Shown in pieces: positions 37,573-48,056 of a stretch of DNA of 64,000 bases (the first letter of the stretch is position 1; each line of letters starts with the position of its first letter). Position numbers and translations under genes: made by a program. The notes beneath the pieces were generated by a model. It ran no database searches, was not told the DNA's origin, and was given only the letters and a program-made list of their open reading frames with translations. This DNA comes from Hermodice carunculata (taxonomy: Eukaryota; Annelida; Polychaeta; Eunicida; Amphinomidae), in assembly GCA_964020975.1 (NCBI GenBank), contig OZ026618.1, positions 39,994,446-40,058,445 on the forward strand, written 5' to 3'.

Positions 37573-40500
37573 TTGAAAATGTCATCTTTGAAAAGCTTAC
37601 AAATAGCTAGTTGGAACATTGACGGATTGCTTTATCGAGTCGGAGGTCAGAGGATGTGTAAACTGCAGGATGATGATGTACGTGAAAAAATAACTACTTA
37701 CGACATTGTTGGACTCATAGAATCTCACTGTGGGAAAAATGAAAATTTGATGTTAGAGGGATATGACCTATATATAAACTCCCGGCAGAAAACGCCCAAC
37801 TCAAACAAGTACTTTGGTGGTATTGTAACCTGTATAAGGAAAGGTATTCGACCAGGAATAAAAGTAATGCCTTATACTTCCTCGGAAATTACCTGGTTAC
37901 AGCTAAGTAAATCATTTTTCAACATGTCACACGACATATACTTAGCCTATGTTTATATTAGCCCACAAGGTTCTAGTTTCTCTCAAAAGAGAGACGATAT
38001 ATTTGAACTATTAGAAAGTGACATAGCGCGCTACTCTTTACAGGGCAAATGTATAGTTTGCGGTGATTTGAATGCCCGAACAGCTCAAGAGCCCGACTTT
38101 GTGGCAAATGATAAAGACAAAAACATGCCCATGCCAAACACATACATCTGTGATCTATATTCCGAGCGCAACAACATGGACAAAAGTAAACCTAACTTGC
38201 ACGGACAAAAATTGCTTGAACTTTGTAGGTCCTCTGGCCTCCGTCTTCTCAATGGTAGACTCCTAGGAGATAGTTTAGGTTACTGTACTTGTTTTAGCCA
38301 TACGGGTGCTCCTAGCCTGATAGATTATATGCTGGCAGACCAGAGTCTACTCAGGGATTTTACATATTTCTATGTTCATAACATATCTGTGGCATCAATA
38401 CACTGTATGATCACTGCGGGCCTTAGTGCAGGCCATATTGACCAGGTTGCTGAGGAAATGTGTACTGTGCAGGGCAAGAAATTTATATGGCAAGCTGGGG
38501 ATGATGAAAGTTTTAGAAACGCTTTGGTGTCTAGTGAAATTCAGGAAGGTTTAAAATGTGTAAAGGACCAACTTCAGAGGCCAGACTGTGATATTAATGA
38601 TATGGTCTCAGGGGTTACAGAAATAATGACCAAAACAGCAGAGAGGGCTCATATTAAAAGTATTTTTGTGGGGAATAAGAAACGTAAGAAAAATCCCCAT
38701 AATAAGAAAAAGTGGTATGATAATCATTGTCGTGAAGTTTATAAAGACATCAAAAAGCTAGCCACTATCTTACACGACCAGCCACATAATACTAATGTCT
38801 TACAAAACTTTCGACATAAGAGAAAACAGTACAAAAAACTATTAAACCAAAGAAAACGCTCCTTTCAAAACACATTAATACAGCAGTTGGAGCAGTTAGA
38901 AGAAAGAGACCCTACAACATTTTGGAATCTTTGTGACCAGCTAAGCAATCAAACCACAACAAAAGCTGGAAATCCAATCGACTCTGCTACTTGGATAGAC
39001 CACTTTAAAAAACTATTAAATAGTCCCACTGTAACACACAGTCAGGAAATTGATGACGTTCTCAGCAATAATAAAAACAAAATTTTTAATGACTTGAATT
39101 TTAGATTCACTCTGAAAGAAGTTCGCACTGCCATCCTAGGGCTTAAGCGAAAGAAATCGCCAGGAACAGATGGGATCTTAAATGAGATGTTTAAATGTGG
39201 AATAGAAATACTGGCCCCCATATGCACCATTTTATTTAATAAAATTCTATGCAGTGGGGTTTTCCCGAATGCCTGGAGGGAAAACATACTAATACCATTA
39301 CACAAAAAGGGTGATATCTACAACCCGGCAAATTATAGGGGCATCGCATTATCGAGTCACTTTTGTAAACTCTTCTGCAGTCTACTTAATTCAAGACTTT
39401 ACAACTACTTTAACCATAATGATTTTATTCCACCGCAACAAATTGGGTTCAAGAAACAGAGCAGAACGGCAGACCATATTTTAACTCTGAAAACTTTAAT
39501 TGACAAGTATGTAAACCAGAAACCAAGTAAGAAACTTTATGTGTGTTTTGTTGATTTTAAGTGTGCGTTTGACCCTGTGAGGCGGCAAGCATTACTGTAC
39601 AAACTACTTACAAGAGATGTGGGTGGAAATGTCCTCAGCCTGTTAACTTCAATGTATAGAGATGTCAAATATTGTATTAAAACAGATAAAGGGTACACTG
39701 AACCGTTCACATCAAACAATGGTGTCAAGCAAGGCTGTGTCCTCAGTCCTAATCTATTTAATCTATTCTTATCAGACCTCCTGACATTTTTGATGAAGCA
39801 TGTGAACCTGTCTTGCTGCATGACTTCAAACTGAACACCCTAATGTATGCAGACGATCTTGTTCTGCTGTCTGAGTCTGCTACTGGTCTACAACAGTGTC
39901 TGATCAAATTGCATGATTATTGTAACATGTGGCAACTAAATATTAATGCCTCCAAGACTAAAGTCATGGTTTTTAACAAAGGAGGCAGATTAACCAATTC
40001 CCCTGTCTTCTACTGTGGTAATAATATTATTGAGATGACACAGAGATACTGTTATCTTGGGATCGATTTCTGTGCCTCAGGAGTTTTCACCTATGCCATT
40101 AATAAACTAAAAGACCAGGCGAATAAGGCACTCTTCAAACTACGGCAATACCCATTTAACAATAATGTCAATTTAGCACTAAAACTTTTCAGAACGCTTG
40201 TTAAACCTGTTCTTGGATATGGTAGCGAAGTCTGGGGTGTATTTCTGCTGAAAGGTCTGAATCTTAATAATTTCAATCATTTATGTGATAAGGCTGTTCC
40301 AGAAGGGCTACATAACAAATTCTGCAAATTTATACTGGGTGTGCACAGAAAGGCTTCAAATGCAGCAGTTAAAGCTGAACTTGGTAGCTTTCCTATCTTA
40401 ATTGAATTATTGTGTGGAGCAGTGAAATATTGGTTATATCTCCAAGATAGTGGACAAGATACATTAAAGTATAGATGTCTCATGGAAAACTACAACTTAT

Positions 40501-41111
40501 GTAGAGATGATAACTACTGCTGGTTGAAATATGTCAAAGAAATTCTAATATATGCTGGGCTTCATGACATTTGGTCAAATTTAGATGGTACAGCGCCCAA
40601 TACTGTGATAATGAGATTGAGACAACACCAATACAAAACTCATTGGCTGGAGCAAATTAATGGAAACAACAATGATGCTTCACACAAACTGCGTACATAT
40701 TGTAAATTCAAAAATACGTTTGAGATTGAAAATTATCTTAGAAAGAATATTCCTGTCAACAGGAGGAAAAACTTCAGTAAGTTGAGAATTAGTGCGCACA
40801 CTCTTCAAATTTAAGCAGGAAGATACACAAGACCAAAAACTCCAGTTGAATTACGTAAATGCACAATTTGCAAATCCAATTCGGTTGAATATGAATCGCA
40901 TTTCATATTAGATTGTAGTTACTACTCTGAACAGAGGACACAATTATATAATGATCTTTCATGTATTCACAGTGGTTTTATACAATTTGATAAACCTGAA
41001 AAATTCAATTTCATCATGACAATGGGTTATGGCATGGCAGCTGTCTATAAACCTATCTTGTCGTTTGTAAATTCCGCTTTTGAAATTCGACATGAGTTCA
41101 TGGGTCACTAA
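37573..41111 (+). pseudogene. LINE ORF2: AP endonuclease, reverse transcriptase, CCHC knuckle
   Basis: The ATG at 37,573 opens a 753-codon frame. Endonuclease blocks are 'IASWNIDGL' (res. 10-18), 'VGLIESHC' (res. 46-53), 'IVCGDLNAR' (res. 160-168), 'LIDYMLAD' (res. 247-254) and a final 'SIHCM' where SDH is usual. RT blocks are 'KKSPGTDGI' (res. 524-532), 'NYRGIALSS', 'QQIGFKKQSRTADH', 'CFVDFKCAFDPV' (motif A) and 'GVKQGCVLSPNLFNL' (motif B). A one-base loss in or near a T-run at about 39,787-39,795 moves 'LMYADDLVLLSES' (motif C) to the next frame, which runs to a TAA at 40,812. The frame then continues to 41,111 with a zinc knuckle (C-x2-C-x8-H-x4-C at 40,860-40,918), a C-terminus typical of the family. 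Three changes therefore inactivate ORF2, counting the SIH substitution as one. No RNase H is present. Confidence 0.88.
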
Positions 41112-41254
41112 AACAGCAGTGGCAGGAGCACCCGTAATTCTTCAGGTAGTAGTGTGTAGATACATTGATTTTATGTATACTCCCATGCTAGGGGATTGTC
41201 TAATAATTGTACGGGTTTTATTTGTCTTTATAATGTGTATGTATGTCTTTTGAC

Positions 41255-41278
41255 GACACCATGTAAATGGTATATGTC
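41255..41278 (+). other. LINE 3' stem-loop
   Basis: 'gacaccat-gtaa-atggtatatgtc' can form an ACCAT/ATGGT stem with a GTAA loop plus an outer GACA/TGTC pairing around a bulge. It lies immediately ahead of AATAAA and the terminal 'atttcatttcat'. LINEs of related branches use a 3' hairpin for template recognition by RT, so this is a plausible recognition element. Confidence 0.45.
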
Positions 41279-41310
41279 AATAAAGTTATTTCATTTCATA
41301 TATAAATACA

Positions 41311-41657
41311 TTGTTCACGTTGGTTGTGCGGGCGTATAAATGGAAATAATCACTAATTGTGCACTAAATATATGTCATAAGATACACGTGTATAAATCAA
41401 GCTGTATTTTATTTTTTGTACAAGTTTAAACTTGCGTTTTCCTGCCTTGCATGTCATGGAAAGGTGTTTCTGCTCACATTAGCACTTTTTGCTATTCACC
41501 TTACATTCTTGGGAGTAATGTCTATAAAGTTTTAAAAAATGGTAATGATTATGATGGGTTATTATTTGTAGTTATGTCTTGATTATACACGTCAAGTTTA
41601 AGGTCAAGATGTTACATACCCACCTAATAGGTCATAGTATTCATGGTATTGTCGAGA
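41311..41657 (+). repeat. dispersed repeat copy 2 (partner at 32,648-32,978)
   Basis: Starts 'ttgttcacgt' 11 bp after the LINE end and aligns through 'catggtattgtcgaga'. After this point copy 2 runs into an older LINE relic, whereas copy 1 runs into unrelated sequence. Confidence 0.8.
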
Positions 41658-41739
41658 CAAATGTGGCTTATCTGTGTACACGTGCTGCTATGTCAATAAA
41701 TTGGGACTCCTCATATATTCCAGCTCAGCGTGTTATCCT

Positions 41740-44080
41740 TATGTGAATCTCCAAGTGACAATATTGGGCAGTGATGTTGAATGTTCAACAAAAACTTGGC
41801 TTTGTCTACCTGGACCCGGCTTTCTTCAGCATCACCTCAACTCCAATGCTTATACTTGTGGTGTATATACAGTACTTTGTAGGTCTGCTATAGCTGATTT
41901 GGACAGAGCATACAGAGAGAGGCCGTTTGGTGGTCTTCCCATTATTTGTGAAAAGCTCAAATGGATAACTATTATGAACTTGAGGTCGAAAGATCAATAC
42001 ACGGCTGTTACCATTAGTAATGGTCATGGTCATGTTTCCCAGATTTTAGTTAATGAGCACATACCTTTTTTCAGCCGCAGTGATCATACGCAAACTGACA
42101 AAAACCTCGACACTTGATTCTTTGCAAGCATTTCGTTGTAATTACAGCCTGTTGTGCCCAATCAGACCTTTTTGGAGACTTCAATACAAACCTGCCAAGT
42201 TCATATGCCCCACAAATGGTGCTACCGACAAATTTTTTTAAATTTGCGTACCAGCATTTTCTATTTTTTTCTTATTACTTATAAATTGGTTGTTGCTGAC
42301 TTTGTTTTTGAAATTAGTAAATTACGCTTACTTTTTTACCAACATTTTTCTATGGATCTGTCATGTTTTGGTTCCCACGTAAGATGCTGATTCACTTCTT
42401 TTATCCTGCGAAATATTATATTTTGAACATGGTAATATCAGCGATCACCTGCCAATTTTGACGAGGTAAGGTTTACCTGCAGACTGAGTTGTGAATCCAA
42501 AGATTCCAAGCTGTTTAAAAATACTATATTTCATTTGTACCATTAAACTGGGGAGATCAAACCGGTATTGACAGTTAAAACTCCATACCGACTAGAAAAC
42601 TGACCAATATAGATCTCGTTAAGTAAGAGAGTGGAGTGAACAATAATGATATGAAATGCATGATCGACTATTATTTGTCAGTATGCATGATGCTACTTAA
42701 GAATTTGGTTGATCCCCAAGTAAAAGTTTTAAACCTAAAAACACTGTTGTTCAGAGCTCATTAATTTGAGCACGAAAAAGAAAGTTATTGGGACATATGG
42801 ACCAAAAATGTCCTAAAACCGGAATGGTATTTGAATGTTACCATAACACCAAAAAGATGTTCAGAAGCCTAAGTAGACAGTGTATGCGCGGTGAGATCGT
42901 TCACTCTGTACACAGGATATAGCGAATTTATATGAGGGATTCCTGAAAATCAAATCTGTGTTATTGATACCCTGAAGGTTAAATACCCAGAATTGACCCA
43001 AAAGAAAGGAGATAAGTAGCTGTGTCTTGTAAATACTAATATGATTTCAGTATTTATAAACCAGCTTAACACAATCTCTTATCCTGGTTGTGAAGGCATT
43101 ACAGTAGGACATCTTGTTTATGGTAAATCTAAAGTGCTACTCGATTGTCTTGCCCACTGAATTCTACGATACAGTTAAAGTGCTGTACCTCGAGTGTTCT
43201 TACCTTGCATCATCCCCCCTATTTCAAATAATAGTACTCTTAACCATAACATACTGAAAACTATAAACCTATCGTGTTTACCTCTCTTCATGCTAAACTT
43301 ATTGAATTATTCATGATCCCAGAAGGAGACATTAGTGATACACAAATGGGTTTTAAGAAGTCCCCCCCCCCCCCCCCCAACGGGCTGCGTCTTCTTCCAT
43401 CACATTATTTTTTATGGTAAAAAAGGGCAGTCTCCAGTGTATCTATATGCCCTTGATGCTCAGAAGTGTCTCACTGGTTATTATTAGATTAAGTGGTAAG
43501 CTATTCTCATGCCCTGGTAAGGAGAGACAGTGATCCAGCCACTCCTTTCCTGTAATGAGCGGTGTCAGGCATGGCAGTGTACTGTCTCCTTGTTTATATT
43601 TACATCTTCGTTGATGACATGTGCAAAATTTAACAGATTATGCAATCTAACAGATTATTTATAGGTAATAACTCAAATAGTGTTTTACCTTATGCAGATG
43701 ATGTTACTCCATTCAGCAGCACGTTACCAGGTCTGCAAAACTATATTGTTATTTGCACGGAGCATTCAAAGTTTGGGAGGTTTAAGTTTAGCCCACTTAA
43801 ATCGAAATTTATAAAGATGGATTCCAAGCTATTCCGTAATCCTCTGCATGTTCACTTGGATGGGAAGTTATGGACATGAATGATGACGTTAATACTTTAG
43901 GAGTATATTTTAAGTTTAATAACACTTGTAAGGATCATATTGCGCACCGTATGCAGCAGTGTGAGCATAATAATATTTGGGTCCAGACACTGTAGTACTC
44001 GCTGGTGAGTGTTGCGTTTTTTGAGAAGTCATTTAAGGGTCCCTCATGCAGGCAACGGTGTTGTAGACTCGCCAGGCTAT
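41740..44080 (+). mobile_element. old LINE relic, endonuclease and RT, CR1/L2-like
   Basis: Endonuclease fragments at 41,885-42,110 include 'SAIADLDRAYRERPFGGLPI' and 'HVSQILVNEHIPFF'. 'YKLVVADFVFEISK' follows at about 42,285-42,325 and 'HGNISDHLPI' at 42,430-42,460 (S-D-H intact). RT fragments at 43,265-43,350 read 'PIVFTSLHAKLIELF' and 'GDISDTQMGFKK', then 'YALDAQKC' near 43,450, 'GVRHGSVLSPCLY' near 43,560 and 'YADDVTPFSSTLPGLQN' at 43,690-43,740. 'LGVYFKFNNTCKDHI' closes near 43,940. The blocks lie in several frames with many stops, so this copy is far older than the neighbouring LINE and belongs to a different family (different RT wording). Confidence 0.8.
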
Positions 44081-44422
44081 CTTGCATATCATGAAAATTT
44101 CATATAGCCATGACCATTTAGCCCGATTACATAAGACAGATGCACGCTTAAACACTGAAAGTAGACTATTAAACAACAATAAATCCGCTACATTATTCCA
44201 AGAAACGTACCCATGCATACTCGTTACTGGTTCAGAAATCCGACTTTACAAGCTAACGTGGCAATAGACCTTTTCAAGACGTTAGAGGGGGTTGCGAACG
44301 TTTGGTACATTTTGTCACCGGTGGTGGCTCTGCCAGTAATCGGGATGCTCCGGTCGCCATTGAGCACTGGTTTTGTAATGGAAGCGAATGCATGAGAAGT
44401 TGAAAGGGAGAATTTAGATTAT

Positions 44423-44722
44423 ATGAAAGAAGAATTGGAGAGAAAGGACTGTGCAATGCTGAAACAGATATTAAGGATGCTTGGGAAAAAGGTTTCTGGG
44501 ACAAGAGCGATCCCTGTTGGGCGAATTTTCGCTGCGAGTGAACTGCTGAAAAAAATGGTGAAGCTCCTCTCACATGTTCGTGTGCAGTTTGGTGCACAAG
44601 ATATCAAATGGGGTTCGTCCATCCACGGGATTCACCAGTTAACCGACGCAATTACAAAGAATTATTTCCATAACGATATTCGATCAAATAATTTGCAGCC
44701 TAGAGCGACAGGAATAACCTGA
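44423..44722 (+). pseudogene. unrecognised 99-codon frame ahead of the SWIM/YqaJ gene
   Basis: The ATG at 44,423 opens 99 codons with good protein texture: a charged helix-prone start ('MKEELERKDCAMLKQILRML'), then 'IPVGRIFAASELLKKMVKLL', then 'WGSSIHGIHQLTDAI' and 'NNLQPRATGIT'. No domain is recognised. It lies 87 bp ahead of the stretch encoding the SWIM finger, on the same strand, so it may be an upstream part of the same transposon gene, now separated by decay. Confidence 0.4.
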
Positions 44723-44779
44723 TGAAGGCAAACAGTATCGTTCTATCGTGATATGTACATAGGACAATAAGACGATCTG

Positions 44780-46675
44780 TGGCTGGCAAAGGCCACCTTG
44801 AAGGCAACCATGAAAGGCGGGACACTTTATAAAACCCATATCTCGGTAAAACAAGATGCCACAGTGTACTGTTGCCGCTGTACATGTACAGCAGGATAAG
44901 TAATGTTTTCAAATTACAATTTCAGCTACAAATATTCAATTTCTAATATGAGGCCACACTCCTAACTTCCTGAGTTTGAGGTTTCACTAAACTTAAGTCT
45001 AAGTCTGTTTAACGTGGTAATGGAGATCTATACGAATGGTGTCACACAGGTGTTTTTTATATATTATAACATATATTTCATGACCTCATGGGGTTGTATG
45101 GATTTTAATTCCTGTAAAAGCAAAAACCTTGCTTGTGGTTTCAGGAACAATTATTTCAGTTAATTAAAGGCCTGTTTTGTAGAGTGATCTATGCAACGCT
45201 GTGTGAAAACAAAAAGGGTGTTCAACTGAAGTTAAATTATTGTTCAATCAAGAACTAGATTTAGCTTACTTCTTTTCAGTCTTAATGCTAACTAATCAGA
45301 TTATGTAAACTTTGTTTTGTAGCTGGACATTTATACTGTCCTGATATGATGTTTGTTTGTTCACTTGGTTTGTATCACACATGATTTTTATTTTATGTCT
45401 CTGTAACTTGTGTCTGTATTTTTTGTTTTGTCAGCAGAGATGAAAACAGTTTACAGTGGTATTTATTTATATTTTTTCATTTTTTTTTTTTTTTTTGCAA
45501 AGCAGAATCCTGTTGTCATGTTGGAGCCATGCTTCTGCATATCAGCCATCCCCAGGGCATGAAGGTAAAAAATGTTGCTGATGTCACCAGCTGTACCAGC
45601 CAACTTTCTCAATGGGTTCTACCAAGCCAGGTCGGAAAATATGAGAGTGTCCTTCTTGGAGGGGTTAAGATCGTTTCACCAGCATTTGGGAAGATACCAG
45701 AGGTAAAAGCAAATCAACAAAATGCAAAGACAGTTTTGATTCAGCCATGGTCTGAAGAGAGGCGCAGAGATTTTGCAAATACATATGCAAAATATGTGTA
45801 TAATGCCCCATACACTATGTACATCAAGTCACTTCCAAGTGCAAAGCTGAAGATTGAACCATCATCATGTCAGGATCTATATTTATCCATTGTGAAAGAA
45901 TTATGTGAACTCACACCGAATAATGACAAACCACCATCAAGTCAGTTTGTACCTAATATATTGGAGAAGAAGACTCTAAGTTGTTCTCAGATATATGTGA
46001 CTACAGTGTAGTGAATAGGGAGCGAATTGAACGTGAAATAGGAGGACAGACTAATCATGTGTGGAAACAAGAACGGAGCTTCAGGATTACATCTTCCAAC
46101 TTTGGTGTAAAAAATTCATACCAGGGAAATGAGTTTTCTAATGCCGCATTGAAAGCTTGCTTAGGATACTACAATACAAACCATGTGAACTCCTTTCTCT
46201 ATGGGCACGACATGGAGCCCATTGCACTAGGTGAGTATGAAAAAGCAACAGGTCATAAAGTTGACCTCTCGGGACTGGTTGTGTGCACTGAGACTCTGTA
46301 TCTTGCTGCTAGTCCAGATGGGATTGTTCACACATAGAATGGCACAGGTCTACTGGAAATCAAGTGCTCATCAGCCATATCTGCTATTAGTATGACTGAC
46401 TTGGTCAACGACAACGGCCTAAAGTACTGCGATTGTAAAGATAGGATCATGAATATAAAAAAAACACATGCTTATTATGATGCAGTCACTAAGTATGATT
46501 GGTGCGACTTTGTCGTTTATACAGGATATCGCACTGATGGACTGCACATTGAGCGAATGAATTTATAGGGATGATGGACACTGGGAGAAACTATGTATAA
46601 AGCTTAAAAACTTCTATATGAGTTATATTTTGCCGGAACTTATCAGCAGGGATATTTGGCAGAGTATGAAACGTT
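44780..46675 (+). pseudogene. SWIM zinc finger / YqaJ nuclease gene, two exons, broken
   Basis: The left exon (to 44,894) reads 'LAKATLKATMKGGTLYKTHI' and ends 'VYCCRCTCTAG'. The right exon begins at 45,506 after a long T-tract and 'gcaaagcag', continuing 'ESCCHVGAMLLHISHP'. Joined at the phase-1 boundary they complete a SWIM finger (CxCx6CxH). The donor reads CAG|GATAAGT, as if an A had been inserted into GTAAGT. A frame change lies near 45,975. The next frame carries the YqaJ core: 'ERSFRITSSNFG', 'YGHDMEPIALGEYEKATG' and 'AASPDGIV'. After a TAG at 46,335 come 'GLLEIKCSSA', 'YDWCDFVVYTGYRTDGLHIE' and 'HWEKLCIKLKNFYMSYILPE'. YqaJ is a lambda-exonuclease-like fold; D (SPDG) and E-x-K (EIKC) are its active-site residues and both are present. 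The role in transposition is not established. Confidence 0.75.
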
Positions 46676-46698
46676 AATCTTTCATACAAAAATGCAAC

Positions 46699-47382
46699 AG
46701 TGAATCAAAAATATTTGTCGATCGCGCCATCGTTACAAGATGTGACATTGTGAACTGTGCAATTTCTGGTAAATATTCAATCTATTTTTCTTCGCATAAA
46801 CATTAATGATAAAATTGACCGTTTTGTGATAATTACTTTATACAGTGAATTAAAATATGTGTCTTATTACAAGACGTAAAGTTGTGAACTGTGTCGTCCG
46901 CATTAACCATTCCATCCACCTTTTTGTTTTGTATTAGTATGATATACAAATTGTGAGATATGTGGGATGATTATAGTATTATTTAATATATATAGTGAAT
47001 AGAAATGTGTGTCTGATTACAAGATTGCGAACTGTGCAATTAATAAGATGTGAAATTGTGAACTGAACAATGTGTTTTTACTATTCCATCCAGGTTTTGT
47101 TTTTTGTTTTTTTTTTCTTAACATTGGTATGATATAAAATGCGAGATACATTGGATGTTTTATTGTGATATTTAATTTGCACAGTGAGTCGAAATATGGG
47201 TCTGATTATGATATAATAATTTTTGAACTTTGCAATCTGTGGTACTATTCCATCCAAGCTTTGTTTTTTGTTTGTTTTGCTTTTTTTTGGGGGGGGGGGG
47301 GGCAATATTCAACATACTGACTGTATATATATACACTGGGGGAAACATGCAACATTTTATTGTGATATTTACTGTATACCAC
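46699..47382. repeat. degenerate tandem repeat, four units of about 145-200 bp
   Basis: Units begin near 46,699, 46,842, 46,993 and 47,184, each starting 'agtga-t-gaaatatg'. They continue with 'gattacaaga', 'gtgaactgtgcaat', 'tattccatccaggtttttgtt' and 'tggtatgatata-aa--gcgagata'. The array starts directly after the YqaJ coding end and probably belongs to the transposon interior. G- and T-runs interrupt the later units. Confidence 0.65.
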
Positions 47383-48056
47383 ATATATTCCCATCTACAC
47401 ATTTAAAATTAAAAATCAAAGGACATTTGTGAAAAGATCATGTTCTTTACATTCCTTTTATGTATCAATAAGACGTTCTATATTATTTAATTGTTGGTTT
47501 TTATTAATAAGCTTGTGTATATTAAAAATTGCAGTGTGTCTTATGTGCACAATAATTTTGTGGTCAAGCTTTCTTGTTCAACAAGGTTTATGTACAGATG
47601 TATAAGCATACCTCTCAACATTACATGAAGTTTTTTTTTGTTTTTTGTTTTTTTGTTTTTTTTTTTTGTTCGTGGTTTTTTTTTTTTTGTTTTTGTTTTT
47701 GTTTTTGTTTTTGTTCTTGTTTTTTGTTTTTTTTTTGTTTTGTTTTTGTTCTTGTTTTTTTGTTTTATATTTTTCTTCTTGTTTTTTTTTTTTTTTGTTT
47801 TTGTTCTTGTTTTTTTTTTTTGTTTTTTTGTTTGGTTTTTTAACACACCCACTGATGAGATTTCTTCATTTCGAAGAATTTACCCAGTGCCTTTTGATGC
47901 ACATAATCTCTTGACAGGTTTGTTTAGGCAATATATTTTGAGATCCTCTCAAAGACAGTATGTATTCTGGGTTGTGATTAAAAAAAAGTGGGGAGAGGGG
48001 GTAAAAAGAAGCCATTTTGATTTTATTAAGACTTGCAAGGTATATATCAGGCTCAG
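47383..48056. repeat. T/G-rich tract and spacer between convergent transposon genes
   Basis: A T-run tract broken by G and C fills about 47,630-47,845 and produces spurious frames on both strands. The rest (to 48,056) has no gene. This is where the transposase catalytic domain should lie if the gene were whole, and I see no trace of it. Confidence 0.6.

Larger units (their letters stand above)
34156..41299 (+). mobile_element. near-complete LINE, CR1/L2/Daphne-like, with PHD-SGNH ORF1
   Basis: A 7.1 kb element: 188-bp 5' UTR, ORF1 (34,344-37,085), 487-bp spacer, ORF2 (37,573-41,111) and 3' UTR with AATAAA at 41,279 ending in 'atttcatttcat'. It has AP endonuclease and RT but no RNase H and no terminal repeats, which defines a non-LTR retrotransposon. 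ORF1 with PHD finger and SGNH esterase is known from the CR1/L2/Crack/Daphne branches, so I place it there without choosing one. Disabling changes are few: two in-frame stops in ORF1, and one frame change and one stop in ORF2. It is therefore fairly young. The 5' end abuts (CA)n(TA)n, and the 3' end is followed by an 'atataaataca' stretch; a target duplication cannot be defined in such sequence. Confidence 0.9.

Noticed and set aside
43350-43380. C-run inside an RT relic as a possible programmed frameshift
   Set aside because: Homopolymer C and G runs are common throughout the window, and the relic is broken in many other places.
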